16,146 nucleotides of DNA from Haloarculaceae archaeon (GTDB lineage Archaea > Halobacteriota > Halobacteria > Halobacteriales > Haloarculaceae). The notes under the pieces were generated by a model. It was not told where the DNA came from and searched no databases. It saw only the letters and a list, made by a program, of their open reading frames with translations. A program made the translations under genes and the position numbers. Location of the stretch: the NCBI GenBank assembly GCA_028274885.1, contig JAQCMX010000091.1, positions 1 through 16,146 of the forward strand. Direction: 5' to 3'. Positions 6,191-13,349 of the stretch are shown here, one piece after another (within the stretch, counting starts at the first letter, position 1; the number at the start of each line of letters is the position of its first letter).

Positions 6191-7366
6191 ATGCGAGACG
6201 CCTACCTGATCGGTGCCGGTCAAAGCGATTTCGGTGCCTTCCCGGACGAGAGTTACCGATCACTGTTTGCTACGGCTTTCGAGAACGCAGCAGACAGTGT
6301 TCCGGCAGGTATCGACAGAGAAGCGATCGACGAAGCGTACATCGGGATGGTCTCGATCGGCGGCCGACAGATCGGGCTGCCGGCGCCCGCCGTCGTTGAA
6401 CACGCCGGGTTACACGGCGTCCCGTGTACCCGCCTCGAAAACGCCTGTGCCGCCTCGGGTTACTCCATCCGTCAGGCGATCCAGGCTGTCAGAAGCGGGA
6501 TGGCCGACGTCGTGGTCGCCGGCGGAACCGAAGTGATGAATGATGTGAGCTCCGAGACACTACCCTACTGGCTGGGTGTGAGCGGCGAAATGGAGTGGGA
6601 ACGGATGGCCGGGACGACCTTCGCGGGCGTCTACGCTCAGATCGCAAGCGCCCACATGGCCGAGTACGGCACCGAGCGCGAGCAACTCTCCCACGTTGCG
6701 GTCAAGAGCCACAAACACGGCGCGATGAACCCCCACGCACAGCTCGGGTTCGAGTGTTCACTCGACGATGCCGAGAACGCACAGGTCGTTGCACACCCAC
6801 TGACGCTGTATCACTGCTGTCCGACCACCGACGGTGCTGCCGTCTCGTTGATTGCAAGCGAAGATGTCGCCGCGGAGTATACAGACGATCCGATCAGGAT
6901 CACAGGTGCCGGTGCCGCCTCGGACGGCGTCGGGCTGTTCCAGCGTGACTCGTACACGAACCTGCCGGCCGCGAGTACGGCTGCCGACCGCGCCTACGAG
7001 ATGGCGGGTGTCGGTCCGGCGGACATCGACTTCGCGGAGGTCCACGACTGCTTTTCGATCGCCGAGATCATGGCCTACGAGGATCTCGGCTTCTGTGACC
7101 GTGGCGAGGGAGGGACGCTCGCCGAGAGCGGTGAGACAGCACTCGACGGCCGCCTGCCGGTCAACACCTCCGGCGGGCTCAAATCAAAGGGCCATCCCAT
7201 CGGCGCGACCGGAGCCAGCCAGGCAGTCGAGGTGTTCAAACAGCTCACCCACCAGGCCGGCGACCGGCAGGTGCCGGATCCACAGCGCGGGCTCGCCCAC
7301 AACGTTGGCGGGAGCGGGGGCGCGGTGACAGTACACATCTTCGAGCGGGCGGAGGTGGGACGATGA
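6191..7366 (+). CDS. Thiolase (acetyl-CoA acetyltransferase family), catalytically intact
   Basis: This 391-residue thiolase belongs to the SCP-x-like archaeal group. The nucleophilic Cys86 lies in ENACAASG, His285 in VHDCF, and the catalytic His335 in SKGHPIGATG; the C-terminal NVGGSGG loop (371-377) is typical of the group. It should cleave a 3-ketoacyl-CoA with free CoA, or run the reverse condensation. The chosen start is the ATG at 6191, which begins the canonical first strand (AYLIGAGQSDFG) and has a well-placed TATA-like box; the frame is open for 378 bases upstream, but that extension does not look like thiolase. The stop overlaps the next start as ATGA, so it is co-translated with the HMG-CoA-synthase-like/DUF35 fusion and may form a complex with it. 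It serves as the internal reference showing what the Cys-less homologues at 591-2899 have lost. Confidence 0.93.
   Translation: MRDAYLIGAGQSDFGAFPDESYRSLFATAFENAADSVPAGIDREAIDEAYIGMVSIGGRQIGLPAPAVVEHAGLHGVPCTRLENACAASGYSIRQAIQAVRSGMADVVVAGGTEVMNDVSSETLPYWLGVSGEMEWERMAGTTFAGVYAQIASAHMAEYGTEREQLSHVAVKSHKHGAMNPHAQLGFECSLDDAENAQVVAHPLTLYHCCPTTDGAAVSLIASEDVAAEYTDDPIRITGAGAASDGVGLFQRDSYTNLPAASTAADRAYEMAGVGPADIDFAEVHDCFSIAEIMAYEDLGFCDRGEGGTLAESGETALDGRLPVNTSGGLKSKGHPIGATGASQAVEVFKQLTHQAGDRQVPDPQRGLAHNVGGSGGAVTVHIFERAEVGR
7351..7357 (+). promoter_or_regulatory. Shine-Dalgarno site of the HMG-CoA-synthase-like gene
   Basis: GGAGGTG lies within the end of the thiolase gene, 5 bases before the ATG at 7363. 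It matches the archaeal anti-Shine-Dalgarno sequence and supports translational coupling. Confidence 0.7.
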
Positions 7367-8805
7367 CAGAGTATCCAAGCGGTATCGCTGCGGTCGGCGG
7401 CTACGTCCCTGCTTTGCGTATCACCTCGGAGGAACTCGCCGACGGCTGGGGACAGTTCAAAGCACGCGGGGTCTCGGAGAAGGCGGTGCCGGACGCCGAC
7501 GAGGACGCTGTGACGATGGGCTACGAGGCCGCCAAGCGGGCCCTCGATGCGGGCGGCGTCGACGGGGAGACCATCGACGAACTCCTCTTTGCGTCTACCA
7601 CACCACCCGTGGCCGAGGAGGATCTCACCAGCCACCTCGGAACGATGCTTGCCGTTCCGGACGAGGCAACCCGGATGACCGTCACCGCAAGCACTGCTGC
7701 CGGGATGCAGGCTTTCGCCCACGGGATCCGTTCCGACGGGCGGACCCTGGTGATCGCGAGTGACTGTCCACGCGGCGAACCCGAGACAGCCCTCGAACAC
7801 GCTGCGGGTGCCGGCGCTGCGGCGTATGTCCTCGACCCTGCTGGGGCTCTATCTGTCACCGACATCGCGGAGAGTTCGTCGCCATACCCGGGGACGCGGT
7901 TTCGTGAGACGGGTTCGGAGACTCTCGATAGTCTCGACGTTACCCCCTACGAGCGCACATCGTATGCGGAACTCCTCTCGAAGGCGGCAGAGCGTCTCGA
8001 GTACGATCCCGGGCGCGTGGAAGGGGCGGCGGTCCAGGCATCGGACGGTGCCCAGCCCTACCGGGCGGCGGGCCCACTCGGCGTCGAACGCACGGCCATC
8101 GGTGCAGCGACGATCGCCGACGAAATCGGGGACGCTGGTGCTGCATCTGTTCCCCTGGCGCTTGCAACGGCGATCGACGATGGGCTGGAGACGCTTCTGG
8201 CGGCCGGATACGGGAGCGGGGCGACAGCGACGCTCGCACACCTCGAACGTTCCGAGAGCGAGCAGCCCCCCTCGTCGCTGGCAATCGCGGGCGAACAGTA
8301 CCTTTCCTTTGCTGAATACATCCGCCGCCGCGGTGACGTGACCTCGGGCGCACCGGAGGGCGGCGGTGGGTACGTCAGCGTGCCAACCTGGGAACGGTCG
8401 ATGACCCAGCGGTATCGGTTACAGGCCGGGCACTGTTCGGAGTGTGCGGCGCTTAATTTCCCCCCGACCGGTGCCTGTTCGTCCTGCCGGTCACTCGTCG
8501 AGTACGATCGGGTCGAACTCCCCTTCGAGGGTGTCGTCGAGGCACTGTCGGTAATCTCACAGGGCGGTGCTCCGCCAGAATTCGCGGAGATGCAGGCCAA
8601 ATACGGCGGCTCGTACACCACGGGCATCGTTGCCTTCGAGGGCCCAGCAGGGGATTCAGCGAGTGCGCCTGTCCTGGTCGTTGGAACCGACAACGACGAT
8701 CTGACCGTCGGCGATCCGGTCGAGGCGACGATCCGTCGGATCTACACCCAGGAGGGTGTCACGCGCTACGGGATCAAGGTCCGACCGATCGAGAACAACC
8801 CATGA
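7363..8805 (+). CDS. HMG-CoA-synthase-like protein fused to a C-terminal DUF35 domain
   Basis: This 480-residue fusion has two parts. Residues about 8-320 follow the HMG-CoA synthase/KAS III branch of the thiolase superfamily, with the N-terminal AAVGGYVPALRI strand and the SDCPRGEP block (133-140). Residues about 340-475 form a DUF35 unit: a zinc ribbon (Cys358-x2-Cys361, Cys372-x2-Cys375), then an OB fold. In true HMG-CoA synthases the nucleophilic Cys sits in a segment like ACKAGTA; here the corresponding stretch is TASTAAGM (108-115) with no Cys and Ser110 as the nearest match. Classical acyl transfer through Cys is thus unlikely, and this is probably not the mevalonate-pathway enzyme. 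Its coupling to an intact thiolase echoes the archaeal thiolase/HMG-CoA synthase/DUF35 channelling complex. A scaffold, an acyl-CoA carrier or a different lyase are possible roles. The domain assignment is firm; the function is open. Confidence 0.87.
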   Translation: MTEYPSGIAAVGGYVPALRITSEELADGWGQFKARGVSEKAVPDADEDAVTMGYEAAKRALDAGGVDGETIDELLFASTTPPVAEEDLTSHLGTMLAVPDEATRMTVTASTAAGMQAFAHGIRSDGRTLVIASDCPRGEPETALEHAAGAGAAAYVLDPAGALSVTDIAESSSPYPGTRFRETGSETLDSLDVTPYERTSYAELLSKAAERLEYDPGRVEGAAVQASDGAQPYRAAGPLGVERTAIGAATIADEIGDAGAASVPLALATAIDDGLETLLAAGYGSGATATLAHLERSESEQPPSSLAIAGEQYLSFAEYIRRRGDVTSGAPEGGGGYVSVPTWERSMTQRYRLQAGHCSECAALNFPPTGACSSCRSLVEYDRVELPFEGVVEALSVISQGGAPPEFAEMQAKYGGSYTTGIVAFEGPAGDSASAPVLVVGTDNDDLTVGDPVEATIRRIYTQEGVTRYGIKVRPIENNP

Positions 8806-8871
8806 TCTTGCGGTGACCACGGGACACTGACCGACCCCCGGTTGCGTTCCGGTGACGGTTGGCCCGCCGGG

Positions 8872-9261
8872 CTATTCTTTCAGGTCTGCCTCGAATACGG
8901 CGTCGTCGCGGATGTTCGGAGCACCGACGGCGAAGATTTCCGTGTCCTCGAGTGCGTGAATCTGTCGCCAGGGGCCGGAATCGACGATGACAAAATCGTC
9001 TGTTTCGATTTCGAACTCCTCGTCACCAACCTCCATCCGCGCGCGTCCCTCCACGACGTAGAACAGTTCCTCCTGCTCTTCCTGGTAGTGACGGCGGACC
9101 GTGTCCCCTTCGTCGTAATAAAAGTAGTTACATCGCAGTTCGTTTGGACGCGGTTCCCCGCCGGTCTTGAGATCGTATCCGATCATCTTCACCGCTGGTT
9201 CCTCGTCTGTACGGGTACTCTCGTTTACTTCTTCCAGGTTAATTTTGGAGTACATCTGCAT
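8872..9261 (-). CDS. Small single-domain cupin
   Basis: This 129-residue acidic protein is a single cupin beta-barrel. Motif 1 runs from Gly52 to Gly72, with His58 and Glu65 in the ligand positions and Gln60 where the second His of H-x-H is usual. Motif 2 (about 88-104) contributes His102. A His/Gln/Glu/His set may still bind a metal. Possible roles include a small isomerase, epimerase or dioxygenase-like enzyme, or a ligand-binding protein; the sequence does not decide. A TATA-like box lies about 26 bases before the ATG at 9261, so it is probably leaderless and starts there rather than at the ATG two codons later. It lies directly downstream of the IclR-type gene and converges on the HMG-CoA-synthase-like gene. 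There is no signal peptide. Confidence 0.8.
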   Translation of the reverse strand: MQMYSKINLEEVNESTRTDEEPAVKMIGYDLKTGGEPRPNELRCNYFYYDEGDTVRRHYQEEQEELFYVVEGRARMEVGDEEFEIETDDFVIVDSGPWRQIHALEDTEIFAVGAPNIRDDAVFEADLKE

Positions 9262-9282
9262 GTGCTACGTTTCAGGGAGGGT

Positions 9283-9291
9283 CAATAAATG
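9283..9291 (-). promoter_or_regulatory. TATA-like box of the cupin gene
   Basis: The minus strand reads CATTTATTG, centred about 26 bases before the ATG at 9261. It gives the cupin gene its own promoter, separate from the IclR-type gene upstream. Confidence 0.5.
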
Positions 9292-9336
9292 ACCCGGTCG
9301 TTGTGCCATCGGCCACACGTTTTTGATCCGGGGCCT

Positions 9337-10092
9337 CTATCCGTACGAGAGGTTGAGTTCGACGACATTCGATGCCTGGAGGAGCATGTTCGGCAGTTCC
9401 TCCTCGAACCGCTTCCCGCGCATGCGCTTGCGCGGACCCCCGACCGCGATCGCCCCTCTAACCTTTCCCCGGCTACTGACCGGGGCTGCGACGGTACGAA
9501 CACCTTCGATCAGTTCACCGGTTGCTGTCGCATACCCGCGATCACGGATGTCAGCCAGCTCCGCTTCGAGTGTCGCCCGATCTGTAATCGTCTCACGCGT
9601 GTGTGCTGGCAGCCCGTGCTGGCCGATTATCCGTTCCATTCGGTCCTCCGGCATGTGAGCAAGAATCGTCTTCCCCGGTGCGTTCGTCGGGAGTTCGTAG
9701 TGGCGCCCCCCCCACGCATTGAGATTGACCGCGTTTTCGCCCCGTGCGACGTATAACAACACCCCAAGCCCGTCCTCTTCGATGACAAGCCCCGCGTGCT
9801 CCCCAGTTTCTCTGGCCAACTGTTTTGCCTGCTCGTGTCCCGCTTTGTAGATTTCTCGTTGTCGGCGGACCTGCTCGCCGATGTCGAGAAATCGTAAGCT
9901 GGCTCGGTACGTGTCACCGTCCTGTACCACCAATCCGGTCGCCTCGAGACTCTGCAGATGGTCGTGGACTGTACTCTGTGGCATCTCCAGATGTTCTGAA
10001 AGTTCCGAGAGCTGTGTCTCGTCCAGCTCGATCAGCGCATCGACCACCTCGAGTACCGTTGTTGCGGTTTTGACAGGCACCCTTTCGCTCAT
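9337..10092 (-). CDS. IclR-family transcriptional regulator
   Basis: This 251-residue protein has the normal IclR length and layout. An N-terminal winged helix-turn-helix (about 5-65) includes QLSELSEHLEMPQSTVHDHL, with the recognition helix at its end. A GAF-like effector domain follows (about 80-248), with the family hallmarks LPTNAPGKTILAHMPE and RGYATATGELIEGVRTVAAPV. IclR proteins bind a small-molecule effector, often an aromatic or organic acid, and control nearby catabolic genes. Its position in the middle of the CoA-ester degradation genes makes it the likely local regulator. The start at 10092 has a TATA-like box about 29 bases upstream, indicating a leaderless transcript. The target operators are not identified, but the repeat elements upstream of the SDR gene are candidates. 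Confidence 0.9.
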   Translation of the reverse strand: MSERVPVKTATTVLEVVDALIELDETQLSELSEHLEMPQSTVHDHLQSLEATGLVVQDGDTYRASLRFLDIGEQVRRQREIYKAGHEQAKQLARETGEHAGLVIEEDGLGVLLYVARGENAVNLNAWGGRHYELPTNAPGKTILAHMPEDRMERIIGQHGLPAHTRETITDRATLEAELADIRDRGYATATGELIEGVRTVAAPVSSRGKVRGAIAVGGPRKRMRGKRFEEELPNMLLQASNVVELNLSYG

Positions 10093-10116
10093 ACACTATG
10101 CTGTGGGTGAGAGGTT

Positions 10117-10125
10117 GTTAATTTT
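10117..10125 (-). promoter_or_regulatory. TATA-like box of the IclR-type gene
   Basis: The minus strand reads AAAATTAAC, centred about 29 bases before the ATG at 10092, suiting a leaderless mRNA. Confidence 0.5.
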
Positions 10126-10198
10126 CCGCTATGACCGGATGATCCGTGATTCCAAAGTGTTCTGTTAATACGAGAAGGAACTCAAACCGCAGGAGATC

Positions 10199-10249
10199 GT
10201 TGACTTCCTCCCACGGCAAGCCGTGGGATTCCTCCGGTGGGGATGTTGG
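10199..10249 (-). mobile_element. Right end of an IS200/IS605-type element with omega/reRNA-like hairpin
   Basis: Directly downstream of the tnpB relic, the minus strand carries a perfect 8-bp stem (CCCACGGC at 10210-10217 with GCCGTGGG at 10220-10227), flanked by the GGAGGAATC and GGAGGAAGTCAA context common at haloarchaeal IS1341/IS605 right ends. In such elements this hairpin ends the TnpB guide RNA, and bases beyond the boundary (below about 10199) would be the guide. The hairpin is certain; the exact boundary and any expression are inferred. Confidence 0.6.
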
Positions 10250-10531
10250 CTATTCCGCACCCACGGAGGCAAGTTTCCTGTCGCCGGTACTCCGGTTTGT
10301 GCGCTTCTCGTTGGGACTTGCCCTCTCGGGAGAGTGTGGTAGCTCCGACCAGTTGTGGTCGTCCCACTTGAGACGCACGGGCCGAGCCATCGACCCGACT
10401 TCTTTGCCAGCCTGTCGCTCGAGGAACGTGCGAGACGCGCACAAGTCGGCGTGGGCTTCGTGACCGCACGGACACCGGAACACGTCGCCGTCCCGAAGCG
10501 GCGCGGAAGGCGTCTTGTGGCCTGGCCATCG
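10250..10531 (-). pseudogene. Decayed 3' end of an IS605-type tnpB (OrfB) gene
   Basis: The minus strand encodes a fragment typical of the C-terminus of haloarchaeal TnpB: a zinc-finger half FRCPCGHEAHAD followed by LCASRTFLERQ and the basic tail PVRLKWDDHNW...NKRTNRST-like region, ending at the stop at 10250. The reading frame is closed by a TGA at 10534-10532. The first Cys pair of the zinc ribbon has been lost (a WPGHK stretch where C-x2-CGHK would be expected), and no N-terminal or RuvC domain is found upstream. No tnpA is visible. The relic is therefore non-functional as a nuclease, although the right-end hairpin next to it is intact. TnpB is an RNA-guided nuclease that helps retain IS605-family transposons. 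Confidence 0.7.
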
Positions 10532-10726
10532 TCACCGTCCGCACGCGGGCCGCGTAGCTGATCGTCTACCCGTTTTGTGTACACCCCTTGTTCAGTGGAG
10601 ACGGCTGTCATCTTGACCCGGTCTCTCAGTTACAGGATCGTCTGTATTAAGTGTAAGAAATTACAGACGTATGCGTGTAAGGATGTCGAATGGAGCGCGT
10701 TACGTGGCAGTGTATATCTGATATGC

Positions 10727-11018
10727 GTGTTTCGGTATAGCCGGACGACTTCCGTCCGGGAACCGAGTTCAGGTGTGAATACGCTGTTTCTTCCTGGATT
10801 GCACGTGTTGTCCCCCCTCTTTGTCCACAAATACTGCACAAATTCCTTCCTTTGCCGCGGTTCGCCCCTGATAGTGACTAGTACGGTAGTTTTCGTGGCC
10901 GCGTCACAGATAGTGCTGTGTCATGGCGTGAAACAGCCGTTTTGATCCGCGAAAGCGGTACAGACTCGCAATGATCACCATGAGAGCCCCGGATATACGT
11001 TCGGATATACCGAAACAC
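10727..11018. repeat. 13-base inverted repeat flanking about 270 bases
   Basis: GTGTTTCGGTATA at 10727-10739 is the exact reverse complement of TATACCGAAACAC at 11006-11018. The distal copy lies about 70 bases before the SDR start. It may be a pair of regulator sites or ends of a decayed insertion. Confidence 0.6.
10991..11014 (+). promoter_or_regulatory. Tandem octamer and short palindrome upstream of the SDR gene
   Basis: GGATATAC occurs at 10991-10998 and again at 11003-11010, a 12-base period. The second copy overlaps a palindrome, TTCGG-ATATA-CCGAA (11000-11014). The site lies 75-98 bases before the SDR start, a plausible operator or activator site; the binding protein is unknown. Confidence 0.35.
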
Positions 11019-11088
11019 AGTCTCCGGCACAGCTCGGGTAGTATCAGCTAGATTTACAAGCGTGTTAGGACAAAAAAAAAGACAGACA

Positions 11089-11871
11089 ATGCAAGCAGAT
11101 GCATTCGACATCGACGGATCGACGGCGGTGGTGACTGGCTCCTCATCGGGAATCGGACAGGCGATCGTCGAACGTTTCGCACAGCAGGGTGTCGACGTGG
11201 TCGTCACATCCCGGGAACTCGACAACGTCGAACCGGTCGCTGATGCGATCAACGGAGGCGACAGCGAAGGGCGGGCGCTTCCAATCGCGTGCGATATTCG
11301 TGACTGGGAAGCCATCGAGTCGCTCATCGAGGAGACGTCCGAGGTTCTCGGCCCCATCGACATCTGGATCAACAACGCAGGGGCGAGTTTCGTGGCGCCG
11401 TTCGAAGATATCAGTCAGAACGGCTGGGAGACGATTGTCGATATCAACCTCAACGGGACCTACAACTGCACGCAGTTGGTGGGCGAACAGATGCGCTCGA
11501 ACGACGGTGGGACGATTATCAATATTTCGAGTGTCGCAGCCAGGGACGGGGCTCCCGAGATGATCCATTACGCGGCAGCAAAATCCGGGATGAACAATCT
11601 AACGCGAACACTTGCCTACGAGTGGGCCGAATACGATATCAGGATCAACGGGATCATGCCCGGTCTCATCGCCACCCAGGGGCTGCAAAGTCAGGAGGGG
11701 ATCGGTGCAGAGGACATCGATCGATCCTCAGTCAACCGCGAGATCGGGCTTCCCGACGAGATCGCGACGGTCACACAGTTCCTTGCGAGCCCCGCTGCAA
11801 GCTTCATGCAGGGTACGACCGTGGTCGCAGAGGGGATCCCCCGGATCCCACGCACCTCCCGCCACGAGTAG
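11089..11871 (+). CDS. Short-chain dehydrogenase/reductase (SDR)
   Basis: This 260-residue classical SDR has the cofactor motif TGSSSGIG (16-23), the NNAG motif (96-99), Asn120, the catalytic Ser147/Ser148 region, and Tyr161-x3-Lys165. Arg42 just after the second beta strand suggests NADP(H) rather than NAD(H). It would oxidise a hydroxyl to a ketone or perform the reverse reduction; in this setting a 3-hydroxyacyl-CoA or ring-hydroxyl substrate is plausible, but specificity cannot be read. I chose the ATG at 11089 because the alternative GTG at 11062 would add a Lys-rich nonamer ahead of the conserved N-terminus. An ATTTACA element at 11053-11059 may be its TATA box. It runs in the same direction as the acyl-CoA dehydrogenase gene, 159 bases apart, so co-transcription is uncertain. 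Confidence 0.9.
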   Translation: MQADAFDIDGSTAVVTGSSSGIGQAIVERFAQQGVDVVVTSRELDNVEPVADAINGGDSEGRALPIACDIRDWEAIESLIEETSEVLGPIDIWINNAGASFVAPFEDISQNGWETIVDINLNGTYNCTQLVGEQMRSNDGGTIINISSVAARDGAPEMIHYAAAKSGMNNLTRTLAYEWAEYDIRINGIMPGLIATQGLQSQEGIGAEDIDRSSVNREIGLPDEIATVTQFLASPAASFMQGTTVVAEGIPRIPRTSRHE

Positions 11872-12030
11872 TCGGATTCGCGACTGTCCGATTCCGCGTC
11901 CGCTGGTTGTAACCCCACGAGTGAACGCCAGCTCATGTTAGCAAGACACAAGAATCATTCACCGTCCTGTGCGGGCTATACCTGCTTCTCGACAGGTTTT
12001 AGTAGTAAGTCTCCTCAGATAAATATACGA

Positions 12031-13158
12031 ATGATCGAACTGACGGACGAACAGGATATGGTCCTGTCTGCGCTCGAGGAGATTGCGCGCGAGGAGTTTG
12101 CCGAGAGAGCTTTCAAATGGCAGGGAGAACCGCCCTGGGAGAACATCGAACTGCTGGCCAAGCAGGGGTTTTTGGGGATCAATTTCGACGAGTCCTACGG
12201 TGGCGGTGGGATGACCGAATTCGAAGCGATGCTGAGCATCGAGGCGATCGGATCGGTCTGCCCCGACACTGCCGAGTTCATCTACAACCAGCAGATGGTT
12301 GCCCCGCGGGCCATCGAGATGTTCGGGACCGAGGTCGCGAAGGATCGCTACCTCCCACCTGTCATCAATGGGGAGGATTTCGTCGCAATCGGAATCTCCG
12401 AACCCGAGTCCGGATCTGACGTGGGATCCATGCAGACCACCGTCAGCAATGATCTGGTTTTAAACGGCGAAAAGATCTGGGTCAGCAATGTCCCCCACGC
12501 CGATGCGGCAGTCCTCTGGGTCAAATTCCCCGAGGGGCTGGGCTCTGTGATAATCGAGTTCGACTGGCCCGGCGTCGAAGTGCAGGAACATTACAAGAAC
12601 ATGCACGACGGGACACAGAGTCAGATCCGTTTCGAAGACGTCGAAATCCCGGAGGAAAACGTTCTCACCCGCGGCCAGGATGCGTTCGTCGACCAACTAA
12701 AGGCGCTGAACTGGGAGCGGTTGGGCTGTGCAACGCTCGCAAACTCCTGGGCTCGCAACGGCCTCGAAAAGGCCCTGGACTACGCACAGCAGCGCGAACA
12801 GTTCGGTCAGCCGATCGGGGATTTCCAGGGGATCGAGTGGAAGCTGGCGGACATGGTCACGCAACTCGAGGGTGCCCGCCTTCTCACCTACCGCGCCGCA
12901 CTCAACGCCCACGAACACGGTCGGATCCCGGACCGGCTTGAAACCTCCATGGCAAAACTGTACTCGACCGAACGCGCAGAACAGATCGTGAGCGAAGCCC
13001 TCCAGATCCACGGCGCCAACGGCTATCAGCAAGGGCACCCCCTGGAGTATCTCTACCGGCTCACGCGCGGTCGCCGTCTCGCCGCAGGGACCGATGAGAT
13101 CCAGAAAAACCAGATCGCCGCTGCTCTCAAAGAAAGCGGGCTGCCGGATCTCGCCTAA
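12031..13158 (+). CDS. Acyl-CoA dehydrogenase
   Basis: This 375-residue flavoenzyme has the acyl-CoA dehydrogenase fold. An N-terminal helical domain (about 1-115) precedes a beta domain with the FAD/substrate signature ISEPESGSDVGSM (122-134). The C-terminal helical domain contains REQFGQPIGDFQ (255-266), QIHGANGY (325-332) and AAGTDEIQKN (351-360). It should introduce an alpha,beta double bond into an acyl-CoA and pass electrons to ETF. The usual catalytic Glu before Gly-Thr is Ala352, while Glu229 in NWERL occupies the alternative base position used by isovaleryl-CoA and long-chain dehydrogenases, suggesting a branched or bulky substrate. I chose the ATG at 12031 because the frame upstream to 11935 adds 32 residues without family character. 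No strong TATA box is visible; TTTTAG around 11997-12003 is a weak candidate. Confidence 0.92.
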   Translation: MIELTDEQDMVLSALEEIAREEFAERAFKWQGEPPWENIELLAKQGFLGINFDESYGGGGMTEFEAMLSIEAIGSVCPDTAEFIYNQQMVAPRAIEMFGTEVAKDRYLPPVINGEDFVAIGISEPESGSDVGSMQTTVSNDLVLNGEKIWVSNVPHADAAVLWVKFPEGLGSVIIEFDWPGVEVQEHYKNMHDGTQSQIRFEDVEIPEENVLTRGQDAFVDQLKALNWERLGCATLANSWARNGLEKALDYAQQREQFGQPIGDFQGIEWKLADMVTQLEGARLLTYRAALNAHEHGRIPDRLETSMAKLYSTERAEQIVSEALQIHGANGYQQGHPLEYLYRLTRGRRLAAGTDEIQKNQIAAALKESGLPDLA

Positions 13159-13320
13159 TACTAACTATTGCGAGCCTGTGCCGCTGTCCTGTTACTCATC
13201 CCCTGTCTCGGGTTGTGAAACGGTCGGGATACACAATCGGGGTCGAAAATTACCGTCATGATCGGTACAAGACGGAAGCCACGCGGCCGTACCACCTCGC
13301 CACAGAGCGCACCACATCAG

Positions 13321-13327
13321 TTATATT
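13321..13327 (+). promoter_or_regulatory. TATA-like box of the thioesterase gene
   Basis: TTATATT is centred 26 bases before the ATG at 13350, supporting a leaderless transcript and the shorter start. Confidence 0.6.
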
Positions 13328-13349
13328 GCTCCCGGGTAGATATGGCCCA

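Larger units (their letters stand above)
10532..11088. other. Gene-free stretch between the tnpB relic and the SDR gene
   Basis: About 560 bases, more AT-rich than the surroundings, with no reading frame of haloarchaeal character. It contains a hairpin (CGTCTGTA 10639-10646 with TACAGACG 10662-10669, 15-base loop), a small stem with a GAAA loop (10947-10958), a 13-base inverted repeat (10727-10739 and 11006-11018), and a tandem octamer at 10991-11010. The SDR promoter is probably near ATTTACA at 11053-11059. The region may be old insertion-element debris plus a regulatory zone. Confidence 0.5.

Noticed and set aside
10639..10669. 8-bp hairpin with a 15-base loop as a possible small RNA or terminator
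   Set aside because: The stem is short and isolated, with no promoter or T-tract, so it is only noted in the gap description.
10577..10945. Plus-strand frame of 122 codons in the gap after the tnpB relic
   Set aside because: Its product is Cys-rich and basic, not acidic, with no domain, and it lies in AT-rich repeat-bearing DNA; probably chance.
11935..12030. 32-residue extension of the acyl-CoA dehydrogenase
   Set aside because: The residues are not family-like, and the canonical N-terminus begins at the ATG at 12031.
13215..13349. 45-residue extension of the thioesterase
   Set aside because: A TATA-like box at 13321-13327 lies inside it, and the hot-dog domain starts after 13350.
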